A stretch of 61,922 nt of DNA from Alkalihalobacillus alcalophilus ATCC 27647 = CGMCC 1.3604 (lineage in GTDB: Bacteria; Bacillota; Bacilli; Bacillales; Bacillaceae_D). Where the stretch lies: assembly GCF_000292245.2 (NCBI RefSeq), contig NZ_ALPT02000019.1, positions 1 to 61,922 on the forward strand, read 5' to 3'. Below are positions 51,164-59,821 of this stretch, one piece after another. The notes under the pieces were generated by a model. It was not told where the DNA came from and searched no databases. It saw only the letters and a list, made by a program, of their open reading frames with translations. Positions within the stretch are counted from its first letter, which is position 1; every line of letters starts with the position of its first letter. The translations under genes and the position numbers were made by a program.

Positions 51164-52092
51164 CTTATGCCTCTCCCTTCTTGCCATTGAAAACGTTCGA
51201 CTCTACGAATGACCCCAGGTTTTGTTGACTTCGTTAATTCAATAAAGCGTTCAAATACACCAAGTTCTATTAACCCTTTTAAAGCTGGCCTTCGTTTTAA
51301 ATCATGTACGGAGTGTCCATGTGCTGTCGTAATCACTTTTACTCCGGCATACATCGCTTCTTCAATAGCAATACGATCTTCTTCTCGCCCAATCTCATCG
51401 ACGATAATGACATCTGGACTCATCGTTCGTATGAGCATCATCATTCCTTCCACTTTTGGACAACCATCTAAAACATCAACACGATCCCCTAAACGATGCT
51501 GAGGTACTCCTTTTACAGAAGCAGCAATCTCTGAACGCTCATCCACAATGCCTACTTTTAATGGCTGAATTCCCTTTTTCCGATCGCCTTCACTAATCAG
51601 CCTTGCTATATCTCGTAAAAGCGTGGTTTTTCCCGTTTGCGGCGGCCCAATGATTAATGTATTCAACCACTCTTTTTCAAAAATTTGCGAAATAAGCTTA
51701 TCCGCTACTCCAATCGTTTGCCTTGCCACTCGGATATTGTAAGAACTAATTTCCTTTAGTGTTTTGACTTGTCCCTTTTCGAGAATAACCTTGCCACTCA
51801 AACCAACACGGTGGCCTCCGCGGATAGTAATATACCCCCTTTTTAACTCTTCTTCAAAAGCATAAAAGGAATAATGGCTCAGCTGATTCAAAATAAATTG
51901 CCCATCCTCAGGACGAATTCGATACATATGGTTATCATTTTCCGGATAAAAAGGTCTTCCCTCTGCAATTACTTCTAATGGTCTTCCTACCCTGACTCGA
52001 ATCTCTTCCACTTTATCGATTAAAGAAGACGGCATACTTTTTATTAACGTTCTAATCGACTCTGGCAAAACAGCCATAATTTCTGGTTTCAT
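51160..52092 (-). CDS. spoIIIAA: SpoIIIAA, AAA+ ATPase of the channel
   Basis: A 310-residue secretion-type ATPase. Walker A LIIGPPQTGKTTLLRDIARL and Walker B DVIIVDEIGREED are visible, with IRGGHRVGLSGKVI in the N-domain. It powers the SpoIIIA-SpoIIQ channel from the mother cell. AGGAGG lies before the ATG. Located at the head of the operon, downstream of yqhV. Confidence 0.95.
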   Translation of the reverse strand: MKPEIMAVLPESIRTLIKSMPSSLIDKVEEIRVRVGRPLEVIAEGRPFYPENDNHMYRIRPEDGQFILNQLSHYSFYAFEEELKRGYITIRGGHRVGLSGKVILEKGQVKTLKEISSYNIRVARQTIGVADKLISQIFEKEWLNTLIIGPPQTGKTTLLRDIARLISEGDRKKGIQPLKVGIVDERSEIAASVKGVPQHRLGDRVDVLDGCPKVEGMMMLIRTMSPDVIIVDEIGREEDRIAIEEAMYAGVKVITTAHGHSVHDLKRRPALKGLIELGVFERFIELTKSTKPGVIRRVERFQWQEGRGIR

Positions 52093-52103
52093 TGGGTATC
52101 CTC

Positions 52104-52385
52104 CTATTTGCGAATGCCAATTAGAATTAACATGACACCTGCCCCAATAAATAAAAATTTCGAAAAAGATAGTTTATCGGACATGCCAACTAATCCTACG
52201 ACAACCGATAAAATAAAAATCGTCGGTCCAATGATAGCTAAAACCGCATTTACTCCTATCGCTTTTTCAATAGAATTAAGCTTCAGCATTAACATCGCGG
52301 CACTTATTTCTATCAAGCCAGATAAAACGCGAAAACCTACCATAATAATTAAAGCTAGTTCAATCGATACAAACCACGATTTCAT
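52104..52385 (-). CDS. yqhV: YqhV (DUF2619) membrane protein
   Basis: A 93-residue protein with three likely membrane helices: KSWFVSIELALIIMVGFRVL, EKAIGVNAVLAIIGPTIFIL, and SFSKFLFIGAGVMLILIGIR. The family function is unknown; it is always next to spoIIIAA. GGTGAAAG lies before the ATG. Confidence 0.9.
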   Translation of the reverse strand: MKSWFVSIELALIIMVGFRVLSGLIEISAAMLMLKLNSIEKAIGVNAVLAIIGPTIFILSVVVGLVGMSDKLSFSKFLFIGAGVMLILIGIRK

Positions 52386-52912
52386 TCTTTCACCTCAAGT
52401 ACTAGAAGGAGAACAACTCCCATTCAAAAGTCGATTGAACCGACAAGAACAATCATTTAGTCCTTTAATGACTATCATGACTCCTTTGCTCCATCCTTTT
52501 TCGACCTTGCGGAATGTCCAAACTTCTTTTCTATTAACAGCAATTGGCTTTATACAAAGTTATGTAAGAAAGGACGAGTTCAGAACATATTCACTGAAAG
52601 AATTAGAGAAGGTTATAGAAGGGTGCTTACTTAGAGAACGATATAATATGGGATTGGTAACATAAGGAGAGAGAGGAGAGTGGGGTTAGAATGCTTATTG
52701 AATCAAAAAGCCACAAAGAATGCGGAAGCCCTTAGCTCGCAATTTAATTCGACAAACACCTGCCACTTGTCGCACTTATGCTTGTCGCACTTAAACTTTT
52801 TGTACTTAACGAAAATCACGCTACATTAGCATTACAAGTACAAAACAAAAAAGGCTCCCAAAAGCTATAAAAACAACTTTTTGGAAAGCCTTTTTTCAAA
52901 AATGCTTACTTA
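52386..52912. other. intergenic region upstream of yqhV
   Basis: 527 bases. Contains the efp terminator at 52846-52896 and probably the mother-cell promoter of the spoIIIA operon. Plus-strand frame from about 52390 to 52665 encodes helical sequence ending YSLKELEKVIEGCLLRERYN, possibly a gene remnant; it lacks a ribosome binding site and start. A motif CACCTGCCACTTGTCGCACTT (also at 43450 as a related phrase) is seen near 52755. Confidence 0.4.
52846..52896 (-). terminator. efp terminator
   Basis: Minus-strand AAGGCTTTCCAAAAAG and CTTTTGGGAGCCTT arms followed by TTTTTT. Confidence 0.82.
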
Positions 52913-53470
52913 TTATGCACGAGATACGTAACTTGAGCTACGTGTATCGATAATCAGAACATCACCTTGGTTAATAAAGAAAGGAACTTGAACAATTAAA
53001 CCTGTTTCTAATGTGGCTGGTTTTGTTCCACCTGAAGCTGTATCCCCTTTAATTCCTGGTTCTGTTTCCGTTACTTCTAATTCAACCGTATTTGGAACTT
53101 CCACACCAAGCGTTTCGCCTTGGTAGCTCATGATTTGAACTTCCATATTTTCTTTTAAAAACTTTAGTTCATGTTCAATTTGAGCTGTTTGAAGCTCCAA
53201 TTGCTCATAAGATTGGTTGTCCATAAATGTATGTGTATCTCCACTTGCATAAAGGTAAGCCATACGACGGTTTTCAATATGAGCTTTTGACACTTTTTCA
53301 CCGGCACGGAATGTTTTCTCTTGAACAGAACCTGTGCGAAGATTACGAAGTTTGGAACGAACAAATGCCGCACCTTTACCTGGTTTTACATGTTGGAATT
53401 CCATCACTTGCCAAATTCCATTGTCCACTTCAATTGTTAAGCCTGTTTTAAAATCATTTACTGAAATCAT
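52913..53470 (-). CDS. efp: elongation factor P
   Basis: A 185-residue three-beta-barrel protein. The tip loop HVKPGKGAAFVRSK has Lys32, the residue modified with 5-aminopentanol in B. subtilis. It ends with the EFP signature GLIVQVPFFINQGDVLIIDT. Relieves stalling at polyproline. GGAGG lies ahead of the ATG. Conserved order papA-efp. Confidence 0.97.
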   Translation of the reverse strand: MISVNDFKTGLTIEVDNGIWQVMEFQHVKPGKGAAFVRSKLRNLRTGSVQEKTFRAGEKVSKAHIENRRMAYLYASGDTHTFMDNQSYEQLELQTAQIEHELKFLKENMEVQIMSYQGETLGVEVPNTVELEVTETEPGIKGDTASGGTKPATLETGLIVQVPFFINQGDVLIIDTRSSSYVSRA

Positions 53471-53660
53471 TTCAATTCCTCCATCTTTCCCTCTGCCTAT
53501 ACGCAGAGCAAAGTCACAATCAATACTATACCATAGCTTTCATGAAGAATCTTCTTTTTTATGATAAAGAAATCATGTTGCCCTTTTCTACCCCATTAGT
53601 ACTTAACCCTTCTGAGTCTATAAAGAAAAGAACTTATCCCCTACCTATTAATGCTATATT

Positions 53661-54728
53661 TTATCCAAGGGTAATTAGCTCTTTTGGTGAAGAAGTAAAG
53701 GATTCATTTCCATCCTTTGTAATCAAGATATCATCTTCAATTCTTGTACCACCGACATTTGGAATGTAAATACCCGGTTCAACTGTTACGACCATACCTG
53801 GCTCAAGTACGATATCTGATTTAAATGAAAGTCCTGGTGCTTCATGTACTTCCATTCCTAAACCATGTCCAGTTGAATGTCCAAAGTACTCACCATACCC
53901 TTGTTCTTTAATATAATCTCGTGTTAGAGCGTCACCTTCAATCCCTGTAATTCCTGCTTTGATGCCCTCCATCCCCAATTTCTGAGCATAAAAAACGGTC
54001 TCATAAATTTGACGAAGCTCATCACTGATTTCACCGATAGCAAGCGTTCTCGTGATGTCTGAGCAGTAGCCCTTATAATAAGCACCATAATCTAAGGTAA
54101 CAAGTTCTCCAGTTTCAATGACTTTTTCACTTGCAACTCCGTGCGGAAGAGCAGAGCGATGACCTGAGGCCACGATAATATCAAAGGAAGAGCTGATCGC
54201 TCCCTGTTTTCTCATAAAGAATTCTAATTCATTCGATACATCAATTTCCTTCACACCTGGTTTAATATACGTCAAAATATGCTCAAAAGCCGCATCCGCA
54301 ATTTGAGCCGCTTCCTTCATTATTTTGATTTCTTCTTCATCTTTATACATACGTAATGATTCCACCAATCCACCAACTGGAACTAACTTGGCTGATGAAA
54401 TGGCTTCTTTATAAGCTTCAAAAGAAGAGTAAGTTACGTGTGCTTTCTCAAACCCAACAGACTTAGCACCGATTCGTTCAATTTGTTTCGCTAATTCTTC
54501 TGTAATTGGTCCTGTATGCTGGATAATTTCAAAGCCTTTTGCCTGTTCCTTTGCTTGCTCAACATAACGAAAATCTGTAATAAAAACCGCTTCTTTTTCA
54601 GAAATTAAAGCAATTCCAGCCGAACCACTAAATCCTGTCATATAACGTCGATTCACTCCACTTGCTACGACTAACGCATCAATTTGATTTTCAGCTAATT
54701 TACCTCTTAAAGCTTCAATTCTTTTCAT
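53661..54728 (-). CDS. papA: Xaa-Pro aminopeptidase-like M24 peptidase (PapA/YqhT)
   Basis: A 355-residue pita-bread fold peptidase. N-terminal creatinase domain (DALVVASGVNRRYMTGFSGS), then catalytic domain with metal ligands visible in LVTLDYGAYYKGYCSDITRT, GHSTGHGLGMEVHEAPGLSF and VTVEPGIYIPNVGGTRIEDD. Removes N-terminal residues before proline. It overlaps the aroQ stop by 4 bases (ATGA), so it is cotranscribed with aroQ. Confidence 0.95.
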   Translation of the reverse strand: MKRIEALRGKLAENQIDALVVASGVNRRYMTGFSGSAGIALISEKEAVFITDFRYVEQAKEQAKGFEIIQHTGPITEELAKQIERIGAKSVGFEKAHVTYSSFEAYKEAISSAKLVPVGGLVESLRMYKDEEEIKIMKEAAQIADAAFEHILTYIKPGVKEIDVSNELEFFMRKQGAISSSFDIIVASGHRSALPHGVASEKVIETGELVTLDYGAYYKGYCSDITRTLAIGEISDELRQIYETVFYAQKLGMEGIKAGITGIEGDALTRDYIKEQGYGEYFGHSTGHGLGMEVHEAPGLSFKSDIVLEPGMVVTVEPGIYIPNVGGTRIEDDILITKDGNESFTSSPKELITLG

Positions 54729-55165
54729 GATTCATTTTCCCCTTCCACTAGAGCGATTAAGGCTAAATGATACCCTTTAAAACCTAATCCAACAATTTGC
54801 CCTACGGTAACAGGTGCCGTCACTGAATGATGTCGGAACGCTTCTCTAGTATGCACATTCGAAATATGAACCTCAATTGTTGGATAACTCACAGAAGCAA
54901 TCGCATCTCGAATTGCATAGCTATAATGAGTAAAAGCACCTGGGTTTATAATTAACCCATTTACATCCTCGGCATATTCATGAATCCAATCAATGATTTG
55001 TCCTTCATGATTAGACTGTTTAAAAATAAGCTGACAACCGAGCTCTTGAGCCTTCACTTGTAACTGCTGTTCCAAATCAGTTAATGTCGCATGACCATAT
55101 ACACCTGGCTCTCTTAAACCGAGTCGATTTAAATTTGGGCCATTTAAGACTAGATACGTTTTCAA
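54725..55165 (-). CDS. aroQ: type II 3-dehydroquinate dehydratase
   Basis: A 146-residue shikimate pathway enzyme. LVLNGPNLNRLGLREPGVYG holds the catalytic Arg and Tyr, IINPGAFTHYSYAIRDAIAS the substrate loop, and IEVHISNVHTREAFRHHSVT the catalytic His. The start TTG at 55165 has AGGCGGTG 6 bases upstream; the GTG at 55174 lies in that site. First gene of the aroQ-papA-efp group. Confidence 0.95.
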   Translation of the reverse strand: MKTYLVLNGPNLNRLGLREPGVYGHATLTDLEQQLQVKAQELGCQLIFKQSNHEGQIIDWIHEYAEDVNGLIINPGAFTHYSYAIRDAIASVSYPTIEVHISNVHTREAFRHHSVTAPVTVGQIVGLGFKGYHLALIALVEGENES

Positions 55166-55303
55166 AAGATTCACCGCCTTTTAACTATGTACAATCTTTA
55201 TTATTGTATCATAATAAACGGCTCTATAACGCAATATCACGAAAAATTGACACTATTCATAATTAAAGGATTCACGTTGCATCCTTGTCCATTTAATAAA
55301 GGA

Positions 55304-55786
55304 TTACCCTCTTTTTTGTTCAGCATATTCATACGAAATCGAATACCCGATAAAGAGCCCGTAAAGAACAAACAGACAAAGAGAAGTAACAATCGTATTT
55401 GAATCTAAATTTTGAACCGTTTTTAACCCAGGGAATAGTGGATTGAGAATATAAAAGAGCAGAACCCACAATAACAAACCAAATCCAACCCCTGCCCATA
55501 ATGATTTCATCCGCTGTAATGTCGCTTTATAAAGAAAGGCAATTCCAATGGAAAGGATCATAATGACGCCAATTCCAACTAACTGTCCGATATATGTATC
55601 CTTCCAATCAGCTAAAGCCCAAGGCATTAAGATCAAGGCTGGCCCGACTCGAATAAAATTAAAAAAGAAGGAGAAATACCAGATGCTAGCCCAGATCAGC
55701 CCCCCAAATAAACCGATAACAACGACTTTTGTATTAAAAGACATTTGTTTTTCTTGCTCATTTTGTTCTAACTGCTTTTTAGCCAT
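55304..55786 (-). CDS. yqhR: YqhR membrane protein
   Basis: A 160-residue protein with four membrane helices: after a charged start (KKQLEQNEQEKQMS), TKVVVIGLFGGLIWASIWYF, IRVGPALILMPWALADWKD with GQLVGIGVIMILSIGIAFLY, GVGFGLLLWVLLFYILNPLF, and NTIVTSLCLFVLYGLFIGYS. The family function is unknown. The start at 55786 is set by GAGGTG. Confidence 0.88.
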   Translation of the reverse strand: MAKKQLEQNEQEKQMSFNTKVVVIGLFGGLIWASIWYFSFFFNFIRVGPALILMPWALADWKDTYIGQLVGIGVIMILSIGIAFLYKATLQRMKSLWAGVGFGLLLWVLLFYILNPLFPGLKTVQNLDSNTIVTSLCLFVLYGLFIGYSISYEYAEQKRG

Positions 55787-56050
55787 TCTACTCACCTCAA
55801 CTTTAGTATATCCAGAAGTCTTTTTTTCTCATCCAATAATTTTCCTAAAGAAAATATTCTACAACAGCATAGATAAAAGGATAATCTTTTTATCTGTCGA
55901 ATATCTTTAATATAAAGCCTGAATGCTCAGCCTTAAATAAGCACTTATTCGTTTAGGCCTAACCTGTTTATTTTGGGAAACTAATGGGTAAATTTATATT
56001 AATAGAATTATTACGTATGTCAGGTTATGCTTATGGTAAACTGATAACAT

Positions 56051-56232
56051 ATTTAATCTAGCTACGCCTGTTAGAAGCTCGAGAAAAATCGGTCGTCTTT
56101 ATGAAGACAAAAAGCGTCTTCAACAGCCGCCCTTGCCCACAGGATGTGGGTACAAGGCGTTGCGGCAGGATGGTGCGAACTTAGCGTTGAACCTTGATAT
56201 TCTCACTTCTGCCCAAACAGGCTTCGCTTTAT
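56051..56232. repeat. tandem repeat unit 1 (182 bp) of a hairpin element
   Basis: Begins ATTTAATCTAGCTACGCCTG and TTAGAAG, has the inner hairpin GAAGAC-AAAAAGC-GTCTTC, and ends CTTCTGCCCAAACAGGCTTC and GCTTTAT. The ends are imperfect inverted repeats (TAGCTACGCCTGTTAGAAG against CTTCTGCCCAAACAGGCTTC). The centre contains CCCTTGCCCACAGGATGTGG. This resembles a known class of intergenic repeats in Bacillus genomes. Confidence 0.85.
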
Positions 56233-56355
56233 ATTTAATCTAGCTACGCCTGTTAGAAGTTCGAGAAAAATCGGTCGTCTTTATGAAGACAAAAAGCGTC
56301 TTCAACAGCCGCCCTGTATTTTTTCTCACTTCTGCCCAAACAGGCTTCGCTTTAT
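56233..56355. repeat. tandem repeat unit 2 (123 bp)
   Basis: A second copy directly after unit 1, identical at both ends except one base (AAGTTCG for AAGCTCG), but lacking about 60 bases of the centre (from after CAGCCGCCCT to TCTCACTTCTG). It lies between yqhR and yqhP, where yqhQ is found in B. subtilis. Confidence 0.85.
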
Positions 56356-56379
56356 AACATAAATGGAGGTGAACAAAAA

Positions 56380-56802
56380 ATGCACCGTGCTTTACAAATT
56401 GCGGTTCCTATCATTATTGTTCTTGCAGTCATCGGTCTTAGTCATCAAATTGTCACAAATCCTCTTGGTTTATTAAGAACCTTACTTTTTATCGCTCTTT
56501 TTATTGGCGGCATTTTCCTTGTTTATCGTTTATTTATGATGAGACGTTATGGCACATCCTTTATTCCTAAAAAACAAGGGCCGACAAGAAAACAACTTCA
56601 AAAAGCGAAAAGGACTAGTACGGTTCAAAAAAATGGTTCTGCCAAATCTTCCTTTAGAAATAGCGGGCGTCAAACTACAAATTCAACGATCACCCCTATT
56701 AAGAAAAAAACAACGAAGTCAACAGCTAATCGAAAAAGGGAACATAATCTCACCGTCATTGAAGGAAAGAAAAATAAAAAGAAAAATCGAGCCTTATTTT
56801 AA
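56380..56802 (+). CDS. yqhP: SA1362 family protein, YqhP
   Basis: A 140-residue protein with two N-terminal membrane helices (about 5-25 and 32-52) and a strongly basic, Lys/Arg/Thr-rich tail (RKQLQKAKRTSTVQKNGSAK and a final KKNKKKNRALF). Function unknown. GGAGGTG precedes the ATG. It is transcribed opposite to its neighbours. Confidence 0.88.
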   Translation: MHRALQIAVPIIIVLAVIGLSHQIVTNPLGLLRTLLFIALFIGGIFLVYRLFMMRRYGTSFIPKKQGPTRKQLQKAKRTSTVQKNGSAKSSFRNSGRQTTNSTITPIKKKTTKSTANRKREHNLTVIEGKKNKKKNRALF

Positions 56803-56806
56803 ATAC

Positions 56807-56839
56807 AAAAACCGACTGAGCTTTTTCAGTCGGTTTTTT
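56807..56839. terminator. bidirectional terminator between yqhP and yqhO
   Basis: AAAACCGACTG and CAGTCGGTTTT with T-runs on both sides. Confidence 0.9.
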
Positions 56840-56861
56840 GTATTTAGCTAGCTTCATTTAA

Positions 56862-57760
56862 CTAAGACCATTTTTGTAAAAATTTCGTTGTTTTTTGGCG
56901 TCCTAATTGAACAAGCTCTTCTTTTTCTTCCTCTGATATGGAAAAATTCGTCGCCTTGATATCTTGATTAATCGGAATAAAAATAATATCTTTCGCTTCT
57001 TCAGCCTCAATATATCTTGTATCATGAGCATTAATTATCGTTTCAAATAACGCTCTATACATCCCTAAGGCGTTTTTAATTTCATTTGGAGGTATTTGAT
57101 TGATGTTAGGCGTTAATTTAAAGCCAATAACAGGTCTTCGCCTTTTTTTCGTTTTTTATCAACAAAAAGCCAAAGTGGAAAATTACTTAGCAATCCTCCA
57201 TCAACGATATAGGAAAACTGACCACGATTTCTACGATCATATAATTTAACAGGTTCAAAAAAGAAAGGAATGCTACAGCTCATCCGAACAGCTCTCGCCA
57301 CTGAAAATTTTTCAGGTAATATTCCAAACTGTGGTAAATCATCGGGTAAAACTAAAATTCTCCCTCTCGTTAAATCAGAGGCGACAATTTTAATAGATCC
57401 TTTTGGTAAATCAGCAAAAGTCGAAACTCCCTTTGCTTCTAAAGCCGTCCTGAGCCACGCCTCCAATTCATCTCCTTTATAAAGCCCTAATTTAAAATAC
57501 ATGTGAAGCCATTTGGCAACCGTAAATGGAAGCCATGACATTCTCTCATCTTTAAAAACTTCTATATTTAAAGTATCTAAAATTTCGAATAAATCTGCAC
57601 TTGTATAACCAGCTTTAATTAACGCTGCGACAATTGCCCCAGCACTCGTTCCTGCTACACGTTCAAACTCCATCGATTTTTCTTCCATCACTTGAAGAGC
57701 ACCAACAAAAGAAAAAGCCTTTACACCACCACCAGCAAAAACACCATCAATTTTCATCAT
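56862..57760 (-). pseudogene. yqhO: patatin-like phospholipase YqhO, frameshifted
   Basis: Joining two frames gives a 299-residue protein. The N-part has MKIDGVFAGGGVKAFSFVGA (oxyanion GGG) and GTSAGAIVAALIKAGY with the nucleophile Ser, and VDGGLLSNFP with the catalytic Asp. The frame breaks after FVDKKRKK; the next frame continues RPVIGFKLTPNINQIPPNEI and MYRALFETIINAHDTRYIEA. The break is at a T-run of seven on the plus strand near 57142-57148 where eight would keep the frame. All catalytic residues lie before the break, so even the short form might fold. It probably hydrolyses lipid esters at the membrane. Confidence 0.8.
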
Positions 57761-57937
57761 CCGCCCTCCTCACTATTAGCCTATGAGCGTTCTTAAAGAA
57801 GTTGATAATAAAAAGTGAATCTCGCAGTGAATTTCATTTGATTACATCGCTGGTCAGACAGGTTCATTCAAGTAAAAATGAATCTTCTAGATAGTTATCT
57901 GTTCTACAAAGAGTACACTTCTTCCTTTAAAACAAAT

Positions 57938-57961
57938 AGAAAAACCCCACTAAGGGGGTTA
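57938..57961 (-). terminator. mntR terminator overlapping the stop
   Basis: AACCCCCTTAGTGGGGTT on the minus strand with TTTT following. Confidence 0.82.
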
Positions 57962-58384
57962 ATTCACTTCTTCATTTTTCTTTTGAATTTCTTGAAGCTG
58001 GACGAGACGTTCTTTGTCTTCTTGGAAAAATTGAACAAGATCGCCAATCCGATCAATTGCATCCCAACTAAGATGATGTTCAATTCCTTCAACATCCTGA
58101 TAAATGACTTGTTCATTAACACCGATCAATTTCAGAAAATCCTCTAAAAGTTCATGACGATAAACAAGCCGTTTGCCTATCTTTTTCCCTTTTGCGGTTA
58201 AAATTAGGCCACGATAACGTTCATATACTAAATAATCACTTTTATCTAATTTTTGTACCATTTTCGTTACAGATGAAGGATGAACCTCCAATGCCTCTGC
58301 GATATCAGATACTCGAGCATATCCTTTCTCCTCAATCAATAAATAAATTCTTTCTAAATAATCTTCCATACTAGGTGTTGGCAT
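57959..58384 (-). CDS. mntR: manganese-responsive repressor MntR
   Basis: A 141-residue DtxR-family regulator; B. subtilis MntR has 142. Metal ligands Asp8 and Glu11 are seen in MPTPSMEDYLERIYLL, and His, Glu and His ligands in LEDFLKLIGVNEQVIYQDVE and GIEHHLSWDAIDRI. EALEVHPSSVTKMVQKLDKS is the DNA-binding helix. It represses Mn uptake and activates export. The start at 58384 has GGAGGGG before it; the ATG at 58405 is not used. Confidence 0.96.
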   Translation of the reverse strand: MPTPSMEDYLERIYLLIEEKGYARVSDIAEALEVHPSSVTKMVQKLDKSDYLVYERYRGLILTAKGKKIGKRLVYRHELLEDFLKLIGVNEQVIYQDVEGIEHHLSWDAIDRIGDLVQFFQEDKERLVQLQEIQKKNEEVN

Positions 58385-58606
58385 AGGGTCCCCTCCAATA
58401 TTCAAAGCCAGGTAAATCTGAAATCAGTTCTTTTATAATATGGTCCATATTAATGGTTGCAACATCTACGAATCACTAATTTCCCCGTCCATCTAAACAA
58501 ACATCTTCTCTATTCTACTACAAACCACTCATTAACGACAACGGATATTCACAATCATTTATCGGTTTGATAGAAAATATCCTAAAATACAATCATCTCT
58601 CAAAAC

Positions 58607-59632
58607 TCATGTAAAATATTCGATCTTGGATTCAGGGAAAAATTGGTCGATATAGCTTTGAATTTTTTCCTTTAATTCATTCGCTGCCTCTGTTTGATAT
58701 ACATATTTCCCTCTCCCATATTTCCCCCATTTATATTTCCTTTCCTCCTCATTCATTTCAAGTTTTGATTTTGGATACCTTTTCTGAATAATATTTTTTG
58801 CTGTTTTGGTAAATCGGTGTTGAATTAATTCAAACGTTAAATCCGTCCTTGCATAAGGAGGAAGCTCAGCGTCAAGTCGCTCAAAAAGCTCTAGATACCC
58901 CTTTTCCCACCCTTCGTATATATAAAGGGGGGCAATAATAAACCCTAGCGGATAATTGGCTTTAGCCACCTTCCCTGCTGCCTCGATTCTTTCTAAAAAA
59001 GACGAAGTGCCCGGTTCAAATTTTTTGATTACATAATCAGAATTAACACTAAAACGAAAACGTGTATGTCCGTTATGTTTGGCATCTAACAAATGATCAA
59101 CATGATGGAATTTTGTTACAAATCGTAAACGACCATATTCTTGTTCCCCCATATATTCAATTGTTTTTTTCAATGAATGAGTCAAATGGTCAATTCCAAC
59201 GATATCAGATGTACAGGCTGCTTCAAACCTTGTGATTTCGGGTGCTCGTTCCTTTATATAAGCATCAGCTGCCTCAAAAATATCTTCTAAATTTACATAA
59301 GTTCGGATATAAGGTTTATTCCCTAAAGTCGTTTGCAAATAGCAATAATGACAATGACCCATACACCCCGTCGCCAAAGGAATCGCATATTCAGCCGACG
59401 GTTTTGACGTATCGAATTTCAATGTTTTTCTTATTCCAATCACAAGCGTCGATTTCGCATTTCGATACTGTTGAAGTTCTGTTTCACCAGGGATATTACG
59501 AACTTGATTATGTGAGGTTGTTGTTCTAATCTCGATACCCATTTTTTCAAATTTATCTTTTAACGTTCGAGCAAGTGGGTATTCTAATGCTTGTGGTTCA
59601 ATATAAACAAGCTGTGGCGTAAATGGTTTCAT
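58607..59632 (-). CDS. splB: spore photoproduct lyase SplB
   Basis: A 341-residue radical SAM enzyme (342 in B. subtilis). The 4Fe-4S cysteines are Cys90, Cys94 and Cys97 in ATGCMGHCHYCYLQTTLG, and Cys140 (AACTSD) is the H-atom donor. It reverses the spore photoproduct thymine dimer during germination. Two start codons in a row; ATG at 59632 fits AAGGAGG better than the one at 59635. The usual regulator splA is not present. Confidence 0.95.
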   Translation of the reverse strand: MKPFTPQLVYIEPQALEYPLARTLKDKFEKMGIEIRTTTSHNQVRNIPGETELQQYRNAKSTLVIGIRKTLKFDTSKPSAEYAIPLATGCMGHCHYCYLQTTLGNKPYIRTYVNLEDIFEAADAYIKERAPEITRFEAACTSDIVGIDHLTHSLKKTIEYMGEQEYGRLRFVTKFHHVDHLLDAKHNGHTRFRFSVNSDYVIKKFEPGTSSFLERIEAAGKVAKANYPLGFIIAPLYIYEGWEKGYLELFERLDAELPPYARTDLTFELIQHRFTKTAKNIIQKRYPKSKLEMNEEERKYKWGKYGRGKYVYQTEAANELKEKIQSYIDQFFPESKIEYFT

Positions 59633-59821
59633 CATCTGCCTCCTTTTTTTACTTAGGATGCACATTTCCACCAGGTTCACTATTCCTTAATTTAGTAAGC
59701 CTTGTTCCCTATGAACGATTTCATGTTTTTTGGTTAATTACAAAGATTCGAGGAAAATCATTTGACATTTTTTTTCGGGAATGTTCTGATTATGAAGAGT
59801 AAATGGTTGGAGGTAATGAAA

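Noticed and set aside
52390..52665. Plus-strand frame encoding a helical 90-residue segment upstream of yqhV
   Set aside because: It continues from antisense of yqhV, has no start codon with ribosome binding site and no recognised family. It may be a remnant but is not supported as a gene.
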